Shown: positions 1 through 9,953 of the stretch, in pieces
How the letters are laid out: each line of letters starts with the position of its first letter
How positions within the stretch are numbered: the first letter of the stretch is position 1
Assembly (NCBI RefSeq): GCF_029023725.1
Contig: NZ_CP119075.1
Location: 243,501-307,500 of the forward strand
Reading direction: 5' to 3'
DNA from: Synoicihabitans lomoniglobus
Lineage (GTDB): Bacteria; Verrucomicrobiota; Verrucomicrobiia; Opitutales; Opitutaceae
DNA: 64,000 bases
The notes under the pieces: generated by a model
Database searches by the model: none
What the model was told of the DNA's origin: nothing
Seen by the model: the letters and a program-made list of their open reading frames with translations, nothing else
Translations under genes and position numbers: made by a program

Positions 1-1
1 C

Positions 2-3000
2 ATGATCACCAGCTTCGACTGGATCGTGGGCGATGAAGCGGATCCGTTGCTCAGTTTTGCCGCGACTGGTGCGTTCAACCTCGGGCTTGATGGGATCGCC
101 GGCATCTTTGATCTGCAGATCTCCGGTGGCGATGAGAGCATCACCGATCTCCTCGGCACGGATCTCACGTATCAATTGGTGGTCAATGCGACCACGAGCG
201 AATACGAGCTCTTCGATCAGACGCTGCCGGCCGGTCCGCTTTACCAAATCGAGGCCCACGGCGCGATGCATCTGGCCGGCCTTACCTTCAACGGGGACTA
301 CGTGCTGCGGATCAGCGGCGACGGATTGCAGATCGCGACCGACGCGACGTTGAATGTCACGGTGCCTTCGCTGACCGGCGGCGACGACTTGGAAATCCTG
401 AGCTTTGCGGTCGCGGGTGGCCTGGCCGTGGACAGTGCCGGCGTGGCGGCAGCTTACGAACTTTCGCTCAACTCCTCGGGGCTCGATGCGTTCGGCTTCG
501 AAATTGATCCGGCGGCTTCTTATGAACTGCGCCTCAACACCACTGGCGAGTCGCGGACCTTTGGTGACATCGAACTCGAGGCCGGCGTTTACGGCCGCGT
601 CGAGATCGACGGCACGCTTTCCTTTGGCATTGCCGAGATGACCGGACTCTACCGCTTGGAAGTCGACACGGCGGGCGTCGTCGAGCTGCAGTCGCAGGCG
701 GAGTTGGTGATGAATCTGCCGGGCGTGGGCGAGTTGATGAGGTTCTCGCAATCGGGTGGCTTCCGGATCGATGGCAGCGGCGTTATCGCGGCCATGGATC
801 TGGAGCGCAGCCTGGTCTCCGATCGGTTGGAGATCGCAGGAATCACGCTGCCATTCACGGCCGAGCAATCCTTCCTGCTGCGCGTCAACACCACCGGAGA
901 GGCGCGGGAGATCGCGGGAGTCGACTTGGAGGCGGGCAACTACTTTGCGATCGATTCCGTCGGCGAGCTCGACCTGGGCTTGATCCATGGTCTGGGCGAA
1001 ATGACGTTCCTCGCGGGCGACGGGGTGCTCGACATTCGTTTGAATGAAGAGGCCGTGCTCGGGATTCCGTTTACCGATGTGCAGCTTTATTCGTGGAATG
1101 TGCAGGGCACGCTGCACGTGGACAGTGCGGGTGCGTATGGCGCGTTGAGCCTTGATCAGCAAGTGGGGCTGACGGGCCTCGATTCGATCGGCATCGCGTT
1201 GGACGATCTCGGCATGGAGCAATCGCAATGGTTGATCTTCAACACCACGGGAGCGGAGCAGACGGCGGGTGATCGCACGTTGGAGGCGGGCAATTACGTC
1301 GAACTTGAGAGCACCGGATCGTTTTCCATCGGCGTGATGCGGCAGGTCGGGACGACCCGGATCCGTGGTGATGGCGAAGGTCTCACCGTCTCGGTCGATG
1401 GCGTGCAGTATTTTGGCATCCCGGGTGTATTCACTCTGATGGAAACGGGCATCAACGCGGATTTCCACATCACCGGCGAAGGCGTTTACGGACGCGCTCA
1501 TCTCACCCAAACCCGCGACGGCATCGAAGTGGGTGGTCTCAATCTGATTCCGGAGCTGGACGCCGAATCCGTGCTGGCGATCAACACGACCGGTTCGACG
1601 CAGACCGTTGACGGTGTGGACTTGGCGGCGGGCACCTTCAACCTCGCCTCGAAGGTATCGTTCGAAGTGTTCGCGCAGCGATTCGACGGTCAGGCGATCT
1701 TCACGATCGATGCGGTGCAGGGCTTTGGCGCCATGCGGTTTGAAGGTGAAGTGGGCATTGGCATCGGCGATTGGGAACCGTTCACCTTCGACGCGGACGG
1801 CTTCATCGTGATCGGCGAGGCGGGCGCGGCGATCAATCTCAACCTGGCCCTGGCGGGCGGCGTCGGCGTCCCCGGACTGTCGTTTGAGGGCGATTGGTCC
1901 CTGCGGGCCAGCACCATGAGCGAAGGGATCACCATCGCGACCTTCTCCGTCGGGGGCATCGACGTGCCGGAAGTTTCGATCGAGGCGGGCACGATGTTGC
2001 GCACGCATCTGGAGGGTTCGATCTCGGTGGCGGGATTGGAGATGGTGGGCACGTTTGATCTCGGGGCGAACTCCACGGAATTTCACGTCACGACCGATGC
2101 GACGGTTTCCTTCTGGGGCATCTCCGCCGAGGTCCACGGCTCGATGTATATCCACCCGGCTCGCGGATTCGTGGCCAACGTCGAAATGGAATGGGGCGGC
2201 ATCGACAACGCCTTCATGGAACTCGGCGGCCAGGCCTTTCTCCGGATCAACACCTGGGGCGGGGAATGGGGCGGAGTGCCGGCCGACACCGTCGAGGTGG
2301 GTATCAATGACGGTGTGATGCGGCTCGGGCTGACCGAACTGCGTGGCTGGGCGGCCTTCCAGTGGAGCGAAGGCGAGGCCCAACTTTGGGCGGACATGAG
2401 CTTTAGTCTGATCCCCGGTTTGTCGGCGCATGCCAGCGGCTGGATCAGCACGGACGGCGGCTACGACCTGGCCTTCTCCGGCGGCACCGACACGCCCTTC
2501 GGCGTCGACGGCATCATGACGCTGACCGGGACTTACGAAGGACGAATCAACCAGGACGGTTTGACGGGATCTTGGAGTGGCCGGATCGATTGGCCGACGG
2601 ACTATTCCAAGGTAACCGGCACGATTGCGGTCACGGCAGATCGGTTGGAACTCGGCCTGAGCCTGCCCCGTTCGTGGTTGCTCGGCATCGGTATCATTTC
2701 CGGCGAGGTGCAGTTGGTGGCCGAGAATGGTCGTCTGACCATGAACATTGCCGAGTCCGCGCCGCTGCGGATGGAAGTGGCCGGCGGATTGTTCGACGCG
2801 CAGGTGTGGGGGACGATCACGTCGACCGGCCAAATTGATTTCAACGGCACGGCGAGCCTCGACATCGGTGATCAACGGTTCGTGCGCATTCGGGGCGATC
2901 TTGATGTGCGCGTGACCAATGCGGGCTTCAGCGCGGACATGTCGGGCCGGATCGATCTGATGAACCACGACTACACCAGCATCAGCGGGTCGGTGCGGGT

Positions 3001-6000
3001 GAGTGACAGCGAACTCTATTTGTCGCTGGATCTACAACGCGTGTGGTTGCTGGGTATCGGCATCATCTCGGGCCGGATCGAGGCCTACATGTCCGATGGC
3101 CGGGTCGGCTTTAACGTGAACGAATCCAGTCCCTTGCGATTGGAAGTGGCGGGCGGCCTGTTCGAAGCCCAAATTTGGGGCTACATCTGGTCGGATGGCA
3201 TCATCAATTTCAACGGCACGGCAAGCCTCGACATTGGCGATCAGCGTTTCGTGCGCATTCGCGGCGACATGAACGTGCACGTTGGCAATGACGGTTTCAG
3301 CGGAGGTTTCACGGGTCGCATGGATCTGATGAATCACGACTGGGCCGGAGTGCGTGGCTCGGTGCGGGTGAGCGATGGCGATCTGGCTATGTCTCTCGAG
3401 ATGAACCGCGTGTGGCTGCTGGGCATTGGCATCATCTCGGGTCGGATCGAGGCTTACATGTCCGACGGCCGGGTCGGCTTTAACGTGAACGAATCCAGCC
3501 CCTTGCGATTGGAAGTCGCGGGCGGCCTGTTCGAAGCGCAAATCTGGGGCTACGTCTGGTCGGACGGCGTAATTAATTTTAACGGCACGGCGAGCCTTGA
3601 TATTGGCGACCAACGATTCGTGCGCATTCGGGGTGACCTCGAAGTGCATGTCTCCAACGCCGGTTTCAGTGCGGACATGTCGGGTCGGATTGATCTGATG
3701 AACCACGACTACACCGGCATCAGCGGTTCGGTGCGAGTGAGTGACAACGAACTCTACTTGTCGCTGGAGCTGCAGCGCGTGTGGTTGCTGGGCATCGGCA
3801 TCATCTCGGGCCGGATCGAGGCCTACATGTCCGGCGGCCGCGTCGGCTTTAACGTGAACGAGTCGAGCCCCCTGCGAATGGAGGTCGCGGGCGGCTTGTT
3901 CGAAGCCCAAATCTGGGGCTACATCTGGTCGGACGGCGTGATCAATTTTAACGGCACGGCCAGTATGGATATTGGCAACCAATCCACGGTGCGCATTCGC
4001 GGCGACATGAGTGTGCACGTCGGCAACGACGGCTTCAACGGAGACTTCGCGGGTCGCATGGATCTGATGAATCATGACTGGGCCGGGGTGCGTGGTTCGG
4101 TGCGGGTGAGCGATGGCGACCTGGCCATGTCGCTCGAAATGAACCGTGTGTGGCTGCTGGGCATCGGCATCATCTCGGGCCGGATCGAGGCCTACATGGA
4201 GGATGGGCGCGTGGGCTTCAATGTGGACGAGTCGAGCCCCTTGCGGATGGAAGTCGGGGGCGGCCTGTTCGAAGCGCAGATTTGGGGCTACATCTGGTCG
4301 GACGGCCGGATCAACTTCAACGGTTCGGCCAGTCTTAATATTGGCAGCTCCACGCTGGGAGTCGTGGGCGATATGGATGTGCACGTGAGCAACGACGGCT
4401 TCAGTGCCTCGATTTCGGGCCGGTTGTATATGCCGGGGGATTCCGCCGCCTTCAGTGGCTCGATCGAGGCGGGCTCATGGGGCTTTACCATCGAGACGGC
4501 GGCGCGATTCGCACTGCTCGGCGGCACGGTAATTTTGGACGGCAGCCTGCGCATGGAAATGCGAGACGGAACCCTCACGCTGCGCACCGATGGTATCTCG
4601 GTGGTCGTGGGCGGCGTGCTCACGGGCAACGTCCGCGGCTTCATCGAGTCCAATGGCAATTTTGATTTCTGGGGTTGGCTGTCGTTGAACGTGGGTGACC
4701 GCGGTATCGTGGCCATCGAGGCCTCCGTGTGGGTGAGCATGCGATCGGTCGACGGAGTGCGCGCCTGGATGCACGGCAACGCCTGGGTCCTCGGTTCGCG
4801 GGTGGCCAGCATCAACAACTTCTTCGTGTGGGTGAACCGTGACGGCTTCGGCTTCGATTTCAGCGTGGGCTTCAGCTACTCCGTGGTGAGTATCAGCGCA
4901 TCCCTGCGTTTCGAAGTGTCGAGCGCGGGGGTTTACGCCGGCTTCGACGGGAATGTGAACATCTGGGGCTTCTCGGGCCGGACCAACGGTTGGCTGGACA
5001 CACGCTGGGGCCGCAACACCTGGCGTATCGATGGCACGGTGGGCTTTTACTACGGCGGCAACACCGGGGCCAGTGGTCACATTTACTTCGACATCGGCCA
5101 TGATCGATTCCGGTTCACGGCAGAGGGTGAAGCGTGGGCCGGATTCCGAATTTTCTGGCTCGATACTTGGTGGATCGGGGCGCGCAGAAGTTCACGTTGG
5201 ATCGGTGGATCCGTGCGGTTTAGTGCGGGTATCAATGTCAATGACGGGAGCCTGAATATTGGCATCTCCGGGGTCGGCACGGTGCACGTGCGGTTCCGCG
5301 GCGGATTCCGGATTTGGTTGTCCAACGTCGGCGGCTCCACCGTGTTTCTCGACGTCAACCACAACGGCGTCCAGGACGAGGGCGAACCCTCCACCATCGC
5401 GGATGAGGACGGCAACTTCGACTTCAGCAATGAGGTGACCACCGAGGAGGCACCGGAAGTCGCGGTCGGAGACACGTTGAACGGGGAAGGCGAAATGCCG
5501 GACCCGGCGGTGTTGCTCGGGATGTTGGCGACCTACGATCTGGATGCCGACGGGGCCATCGATGGTGACGAAGGCACGTTCTATCTGATCGGCGGCACGA
5601 ATGTGTTGACCGGTGAAACGGCGGAGGGCGCGATCGATCTGGGCGGCAGCACGGGAGCGGGAGCGACCGCTTGGGCCGGTGCCACCGTGTTTCTCGATCT
5701 CAATGCCAATGGGGTGGCGGATGACGGTGAACCGACGGCGATCACCTCGGAGTCGGGCATCTACAATTTCAATCCGGCGACTGAAGACGAGGTCGTGAAC
5801 CCGCTGGGCGCGTTGGCGGCGTTCGACACCAACGGCGACGGCGTGCTCGATGACGGGGAAATTCGTCTCTACGCCGTGAACGGTCAGGTGCCCGATGAGA
5901 CCAGCGATACTTTCCAATATTTCCAGGACGAGAATGGCAACGGGTTGCTCGATGCCGGAGAATTGTTCGCGACGTTGACGTTGTCCGACATCGGCGACGC

Positions 6001-8251
6001 CGTGGCCGCATCGGCCCCGGCCGGGTTTATCAATGTGGTCGGCTCGCCGCTGGCGGTGTTCGATACGGACGGAGATGGCCTGCTCGATGCGAGCCTGACG
6101 TCGACCTTCCGCGCCGGTCCGACGCGCACCACGGTGCCGCTCACCGCAATTACTCCTTTGGCGTCAGGTATTCTTCCGATCGCGGATGCGGAGTTTGTCT
6201 TCGCGGACGCCAATGGCAACGGGGTCTATGATGCGGGTGAACCGCGCGTCACCCCGGACGCGAATTCAGGATACTCGTTTAAGGACAATGTTGTCATCAA
6301 TCCGGCCGAAAAACTCGGTCGCCTCGCGCCGTTTGATACGAACGGCAACGGAATCATTGACCCTGAAGAAGGTGTGCTGGTGGTCGTCGGTGGCACCGAC
6401 AACGACAACGGCATCGCCAACCCCATCGCGGCCACGGCGCTCGCCAATGGTTACGGGTCGGGCATCGAGCAAGCGATCAGCCCGCTCACTTCATTGCAGG
6501 TCGCTCTCGTCAATCAAGGCCTCACGCCGGATGAAGCGGACGATCTTGTCGTCTCGGTGCTCGGGTTGCCGGCCGGAGTCGACACCAATGGTTACAATCC
6601 GCTCGCCGTCGACTCGGGCAACGCGAATGACGATGGCGCGGTGCTGGGCGCCGGTGCCGCCCTGACCACGCTGATGGCAGGCGGTGCCGGGTTGCTCGGC
6701 AACAGTGCGGACGCCGGGGCGCAAAACGCGGTGCTCGCCTCGCTCGCTTCGACTCTCATCGCGAGTAACCAAAACAACCCCACCGGCACGCTCGTCAATC
6801 TCGCCGATTCCGCCACCCTCGCCACGGTGTTGACCGGGGCGGCGACTTCGCTCGGTCGCAGTGTCGATGCGGTCACGATCAATGCCGCTGCCGGCGTGCT
6901 TTCCACCGTCAACCGCTCGATCAACGCGAACGTGGCGGCCGGTGGCGCGGTCGATCGCAGCCTTGCCGCCACCAAGGCCGTGGTGCTCACCAACATCGCC
7001 GCCGCGTTCGGGCAGTTGGGTGACGGCACGATGTCCGATGCTGAACTGGCCGAAACCTTCTCGGCCGACGCGCTCGATGTGTTGACCGATGCGGTGGCAC
7101 TCGCGCCTTCGATCGCTCCGGAAATCGCGCCGATCGAATCGGTGGTGGTCGCCGGCGGCGATGCTTACACTCTGATGGTCCCGGTGACCGACGCCGATAC
7201 CCGGTTGCGCAATTTGACCTTCACGGTGACTTCGTCCGACGGTGCCGTGGTCGACGCATCCGCCATCGACTTTGCCTTCGCCGACGGCGTCTGGACCATG
7301 ACGGTGCCCACGGTCGCTGTGCCCACCGGCACGACGGTTCTGGAGGTCACCGTGACCGACGGCGACGAGAGCGTGTCGCAACACTTCGAGCTCTCGCTTG
7401 ACGGTCTCAATCCGCAGGTTCGCGTCGCCGATCCGATCGACAATCAAACCCTTTCCAGTGGCGACACGATGGCGATCGATCTCGCCGACCATTTTGCCGA
7501 CCCCGATGACAACGCCGCCTACACGCTCATCGCGGTGGGTGAAAACAGCACCGTCGACGCCGTGATCAGCGATGGACAACTCGTGCTCACGGCGCGCAGT
7601 GATCTCAGCGGACTCGCGATCTTCGATCTCGTGGCCACCGACGATCGCGGCACCGTCAGCACCCGATTCTCGGTCGTGACGTATCCGACGCTCACGGTGA
7701 GTGACGCCGTGCGCTACGCCGCTGACGGGCAGGTCGAGTTCGATGTGACCTTGTCCAACCCGTCGTCCCAGGCGCTCACGCTCGGCTACACGCTGACCGC
7801 CAACGACGGCTCGCAAACGGCGGTCACGGGCGTCTTGCGCTTTGCCGCTGGCGAAACGACGCAGACGCTTTCCATCAATCCCGCGACCTCCGGCTTTGGT
7901 CGGGCGAGCGTGACTCAACTCAGCTTTGGCGTGGATGGAGCCTGGACGACCGGAGCCTTCTCGCTGGGCATCGACAACCGCGATCCGGCGCAACTGCTCG
8001 ACCTGTGGCGGCGCCCGACGCTCTCGTTCGCGTTCACGCTGGTGTATGATTTCATCGTCGATGCGGCGGACGACGACGAAGCCCTCAATCGTATCTTCGG
8101 CCTCGCCGAGTCTGGGCCGAATGCGGCCTTCGAAGTGATCGCGACGAGCGAATTGGCGCTCGGCGTGCACCAAACCACCACGGGTTCGGATCTCGTGGCG
8201 GCCACGTCCATCAAGGCGCTGGAGCGGCCGCGGGCGCTGGCTGGCATCTGA
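2..8251 (+). CDS. Giant beta-rich repeat protein, 5'-truncated by window edge
   Basis: At least 2749 residues; the reading frame is open to the first base, so the true start lies upstream. Numbered from the window edge: residues 60-650 are about five modules of 114-118 residues, each carrying an LNTTGE-like turn. Residues 890-1505 are exact 123-residue tandem repeats beginning WLLGIGIISGR. Residues 1505-1775 are Trp- and Tyr-rich beta strands. Residues 1780-2120 contain SdrD/EF-hand-like calcium motifs of the form DxNxNGxxDxGE. Residues 2160-2370 are Ala-rich helices, 2476-2560 look cadherin/Ig-like and 2561-2660 Calx-beta-like, with an unfamiliar tail of about 80 residues. There is no LPXTG, PEP-CTERM or clear T9SS tail. 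Strand-turn repeats plus calcium motifs indicate a secreted or surface adhesin/filament. The secretion-type genes that follow make it their likely substrate (inference). Specific function unknown. Confidence 0.88.
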   Translation: MITSFDWIVGDEADPLLSFAATGAFNLGLDGIAGIFDLQISGGDESITDLLGTDLTYQLVVNATTSEYELFDQTLPAGPLYQIEAHGAMHLAGLTFNGDYVLRISGDGLQIATDATLNVTVPSLTGGDDLEILSFAVAGGLAVDSAGVAAAYELSLNSSGLDAFGFEIDPAASYELRLNTTGESRTFGDIELEAGVYGRVEIDGTLSFGIAEMTGLYRLEVDTAGVVELQSQAELVMNLPGVGELMRFSQSGGFRIDGSGVIAAMDLERSLVSDRLEIAGITLPFTAEQSFLLRVNTTGEAREIAGVDLEAGNYFAIDSVGELDLGLIHGLGEMTFLAGDGVLDIRLNEEAVLGIPFTDVQLYSWNVQGTLHVDSAGAYGALSLDQQVGLTGLDSIGIALDDLGMEQSQWLIFNTTGAEQTAGDRTLEAGNYVELESTGSFSIGVMRQVGTTRIRGDGEGLTVSVDGVQYFGIPGVFTLMETGINADFHITGEGVYGRAHLTQTRDGIEVGGLNLIPELDAESVLAINTTGSTQTVDGVDLAAGTFNLASKVSFEVFAQRFDGQAIFTIDAVQGFGAMRFEGEVGIGIGDWEPFTFDADGFIVIGEAGAAINLNLALAGGVGVPGLSFEGDWSLRASTMSEGITIATFSVGGIDVPEVSIEAGTMLRTHLEGSISVAGLEMVGTFDLGANSTEFHVTTDATVSFWGISAEVHGSMYIHPARGFVANVEMEWGGIDNAFMELGGQAFLRINTWGGEWGGVPADTVEVGINDGVMRLGLTELRGWAAFQWSEGEAQLWADMSFSLIPGLSAHASGWISTDGGYDLAFSGGTDTPFGVDGIMTLTGTYEGRINQDGLTGSWSGRIDWPTDYSKVTGTIAVTADRLELGLSLPRSWLLGIGIISGEVQLVAENGRLTMNIAESAPLRMEVAGGLFDAQVWGTITSTGQIDFNGTASLDIGDQRFVRIRGDLDVRVTNAGFSADMSGRIDLMNHDYTSISGSVRVSDSELYLSLDLQRVWLLGIGIISGRIEAYMSDGRVGFNVNESSPLRLEVAGGLFEAQIWGYIWSDGIINFNGTASLDIGDQRFVRIRGDMNVHVGNDGFSGGFTGRMDLMNHDWAGVRGSVRVSDGDLAMSLEMNRVWLLGIGIISGRIEAYMSDGRVGFNVNESSPLRLEVAGGLFEAQIWGYVWSDGVINFNGTASLDIGDQRFVRIRGDLEVHVSNAGFSADMSGRIDLMNHDYTGISGSVRVSDNELYLSLELQRVWLLGIGIISGRIEAYMSGGRVGFNVNESSPLRMEVAGGLFEAQIWGYIWSDGVINFNGTASMDIGNQSTVRIRGDMSVHVGNDGFNGDFAGRMDLMNHDWAGVRGSVRVSDGDLAMSLEMNRVWLLGIGIISGRIEAYMEDGRVGFNVDESSPLRMEVGGGLFEAQIWGYIWSDGRINFNGSASLNIGSSTLGVVGDMDVHVSNDGFSASISGRLYMPGDSAAFSGSIEAGSWGFTIETAARFALLGGTVILDGSLRMEMRDGTLTLRTDGISVVVGGVLTGNVRGFIESNGNFDFWGWLSLNVGDRGIVAIEASVWVSMRSVDGVRAWMHGNAWVLGSRVASINNFFVWVNRDGFGFDFSVGFSYSVVSISASLRFEVSSAGVYAGFDGNVNIWGFSGRTNGWLDTRWGRNTWRIDGTVGFYYGGNTGASGHIYFDIGHDRFRFTAEGEAWAGFRIFWLDTWWIGARRSSRWIGGSVRFSAGINVNDGSLNIGISGVGTVHVRFRGGFRIWLSNVGGSTVFLDVNHNGVQDEGEPSTIADEDGNFDFSNEVTTEEAPEVAVGDTLNGEGEMPDPAVLLGMLATYDLDADGAIDGDEGTFYLIGGTNVLTGETAEGAIDLGGSTGAGATAWAGATVFLDLNANGVADDGEPTAITSESGIYNFNPATEDEVVNPLGALAAFDTNGDGVLDDGEIRLYAVNGQVPDETSDTFQYFQDENGNGLLDAGELFATLTLSDIGDAVAASAPAGFINVVGSPLAVFDTDGDGLLDASLTSTFRAGPTRTTVPLTAITPLASGILPIADAEFVFADANGNGVYDAGEPRVTPDANSGYSFKDNVVINPAEKLGRLAPFDTNGNGIIDPEEGVLVVVGGTDNDNGIANPIAATALANGYGSGIEQAISPLTSLQVALVNQGLTPDEADDLVVSVLGLPAGVDTNGYNPLAVDSGNANDDGAVLGAGAALTTLMAGGAGLLGNSADAGAQNAVLASLASTLIASNQNNPTGTLVNLADSATLATVLTGAATSLGRSVDAVTINAAAGVLSTVNRSINANVAAGGAVDRSLAATKAVVLTNIAAAFGQLGDGTMSDAELAETFSADALDVLTDAVALAPSIAPEIAPIESVVVAGGDAYTLMVPVTDADTRLRNLTFTVTSSDGAVVDASAIDFAFADGVWTMTVPTVAVPTGTTVLEVTVTDGDESVSQHFELSLDGLNPQVRVADPIDNQTLSSGDTMAIDLADHFADPDDNAAYTLIAVGENSTVDAVISDGQLVLTARSDLSGLAIFDLVATDDRGTVSTRFSVVTYPTLTVSDAVRYAADGQVEFDVTLSNPSSQALTLGYTLTANDGSQTAVTGVLRFAAGETTQTLSINPATSGFGRASVTQLSFGVDGAWTTGAFSLGIDNRDPAQLLDLWRRPTLSFAFTLVYDFIVDAADDDEALNRIFGLAESGPNAAFEVIATSELALGVHQTTTGSDLVAATSIKALERPRALAGI
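185..1930 (+). repeat. N-terminal coding modules with ~350-bp period
   Basis: The Asn codon of the recurring N-[AT]-T-[TG] turn occurs at 185, 536, 887, 1241 and 1583, giving spacings of 351, 351, 354 and 342 bp. Each turn is followed by an L-E-A-G-x-Y type strand and a Gly-rich strand. The copies are diverged at the DNA level, so this is an old module family rather than a recent expansion. Confidence 0.75.
2672..4501 (+). repeat. Five tandem 369-bp coding repeats with alternating A/B subtype
   Basis: Units begin at 2672, 3041, 3410, 3779 and 4148, each exactly 369 bp (123 residues) apart; the last unit decays near 4440-4500. Unit cores read WLLGIGIISG, then N-E-S-S-P-L-R, F-E-A-Q-I-W-G and N-F-N-G-T-A-S. 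The linkers alternate between a form ending in a Leu-Gln-Arg (LQR) triplet with N-H-D-Y-T and a form ending in Met-Asn-Arg (MNR) with N-H-D-W-A. The real higher-order unit is therefore 738 bp. DNA identity between units is high, which implies recent duplication or ongoing homogenisation. Confidence 0.92.
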
Positions 8252-8399
8252 TTTTTACCCCTTAATTTCTACATCGTTTCGCTGGTCCCCCCTTTCGGGG
8301 GGTCGTGCGATGGGCTGGCTGTTGTTAGGTTACGGAGCCGCGAGGAGGGTGTCCGCCTCGCGTATTACCCCGCTCAGCTCCTCCTAACGAAGTCATTCG
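8252..8399 (+). other. Intergenic region with two hairpins before the TolC-like gene
   Basis: A six-base C run, a TTTC loop and a six-base G run at 8287-8302 form a strong short hairpin just after the giant gene, but no T-tract follows, so it is only a weak terminator candidate. A second imperfect palindrome lies at 8346-8370 and resembles one at 19253-19273. No clear promoter was identified. Confidence 0.5.
8346..8370. repeat. REP-like imperfect palindrome, copy A
   Basis: The sequence begins GGGTGTCCGC and ends GTATTACC, and can fold on itself. A close relative occurs at 19253-19273 (GGGTGTTCGC then GAATACC). With two copies in noncoding DNA, a dispersed repeat family is plausible but not proven. 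Confidence 0.35.
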
Positions 8400-9953
8400 A
8401 TGTATTCAAAGTCCGCTCTCCTCGTCGGTCTGGGTCTCGCCCTTGCCGGCCCGACCCTTGCGCAAACCCCGCTCACCGAACGCACCGCTTTGGAGCGGGC
8501 GCTGGTCGCCAATTTCGACCTGCAAGTCGAAGCCCTCGCCCCGCAGGTAGTCGCGGCCGAGATCATGATGGAAGAAGCCGCGTTTCTTCCGGCCATTTTT
8601 GCCGAAGGCAGCTACGACGATAATCGTAAGTCTCAGAACTCGATAGATTTCGCGGCTTTGCAGCAGCGTATTTTTGAGGAGGAAAACACCGTGATGCGCG
8701 GTGGTGTAGGCGGTCGACTGCCGTGGGGCACGACCTACGAACTCTCGCTCCAGCTGCGGGAACTCGACAACAGCGTCAATCGCGCCGGTTTGCCCAATGC
8801 GCTCTATTCCCCGGAGTATGATGCCTTTGCCGGCATTACCCTGCGCCAACCCTTGCTCAAGGGATTCGGTCGGGCAGCCAACCTCGTCGATCTGCGCGTG
8901 GCCCGGGCTCAGCTGCTGATTACCGAACGCACCCGCGAAATTGCGGTGAACAACAAGTGCGTCGAGGTGCTCAACGCTTTCTACGATTTGGCCTACGCCG
9001 AATCCAACGTGGACGTGAAGACCTCCGCCGTGAGCGTGGCCGACCGGTTCCTGGCCGAGACCGACCGTCGTCGCGAGCTGGGGCTGCTGAGCCCCGTGGA
9101 TGTATCCGAAGCGCGAGTGCGCGTGTCCGAAGCGAATGAGGAATTGATTCAGGCGCGCGACTTTCTTCGCGAGCGTCAGCTGGAAATGGTGCGCCTGCTG
9201 TCCCTGCCGACTGGAGCCGACGGCCGCACCGCGCAGCCGATGGTGTCAGCCCGGCTGCTCGATGCAGCACCGGTCCACACGATCGCGGAATTCTTTCCCG
9301 CGGCGCTCGAACAACGGCCGGATTATCAACTCGCGCTCAAGCGCGTGGCGAAGGAAGGCATGCGAAAATCGGCGGCGAGTAACGAGCGCCTGCCTCAGCT
9401 CGATCTGCGTTTCTCCTACGGGCTCTACGGGCTGTCGGGCGATTATCAGAGTGCAATCGACACGGCCTACCGGGCCGACGAGCCGCAGTGGGGTGCCGGG
9501 GTGAGCATCACGGTGCCGCTCAGCCTGCGGGATGGTCGGGCCAAGATGCAGGCCGCCTCGCTGCGGGTCCGGCAAGCGGAGCTCCGCGTCGAGCAGTTGC
9601 GTCAACGCATCGCACTCGAGGTCGAAAACGCCGTGCGCCGACTCGAAGTGCTGGAGCAACGGCTCGCCACGGCGCGCAGCTCCGTGTCCTACGCGACAGA
9701 CGGTTTGAATCTGGAAGAGGCCCGGTTGGAAAATGGCCAAACCTCGGGATTTGCCGTATCGGAATTGCAACGACGTTTGGCTGATGCCCGCACCCGCGAA
9801 CTGGCGGCCCGCGTCGATCTGACCAAGGCCGTCACGGAACTTTATTCGGTCAGCGGCCGGTTACTCCCGCACCACGGCATCGAGGTCGCGCACACCGAGA
9901 CCGAGCGAAAGGGCTTCAATGTCTTCGCGCCCTTTGACCTCATGATGAAATGA
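8400..9953 (+). CDS. TolC-family outer-membrane efflux/secretion protein
   Basis: The product has 517 residues. A signal peptide is visible (MYSKSALLVGLGLALAGPTLA, cleavage before Gln at about residue 22). The body has two OEP-like halves of long amphipathic helices rich in A, E, R and Q (about 150-260 and 370-480), with the outer-membrane strand motif L-R-Q-P-L-L-K-G-F-G near residue 152. TolC proteins form a trimeric channel and periplasmic tunnel. The ATG at 8400 is preferred because it gives the intact signal peptide. The gene is the first of a same-strand set; its TGA overlaps the next ATG as ATGA, which suggests translational coupling. It probably supplies the outer-membrane exit for the adjacent adaptors and possibly the giant protein. 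Confidence 0.9.
   Translation: MYSKSALLVGLGLALAGPTLAQTPLTERTALERALVANFDLQVEALAPQVVAAEIMMEEAAFLPAIFAEGSYDDNRKSQNSIDFAALQQRIFEEENTVMRGGVGGRLPWGTTYELSLQLRELDNSVNRAGLPNALYSPEYDAFAGITLRQPLLKGFGRAANLVDLRVARAQLLITERTREIAVNNKCVEVLNAFYDLAYAESNVDVKTSAVSVADRFLAETDRRRELGLLSPVDVSEARVRVSEANEELIQARDFLRERQLEMVRLLSLPTGADGRTAQPMVSARLLDAAPVHTIAEFFPAALEQRPDYQLALKRVAKEGMRKSAASNERLPQLDLRFSYGLYGLSGDYQSAIDTAYRADEPQWGAGVSITVPLSLRDGRAKMQAASLRVRQAELRVEQLRQRIALEVENAVRRLEVLEQRLATARSSVSYATDGLNLEEARLENGQTSGFAVSELQRRLADARTRELAARVDLTKAVTELYSVSGRLLPHHGIEVAHTETERKGFNVFAPFDLMMK

Noticed and set aside
3032-4384. 450-residue open frame on the minus strand
   Set aside because: It is the antisense of the 369-bp repeats and inherits their periodic composition; His/Ala/Val-rich with no motif.
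6491-8173. 560-residue open frame on the minus strand
   Set aside because: Antisense shadow of the giant gene, Arg/Gly/His-rich, no family signature.
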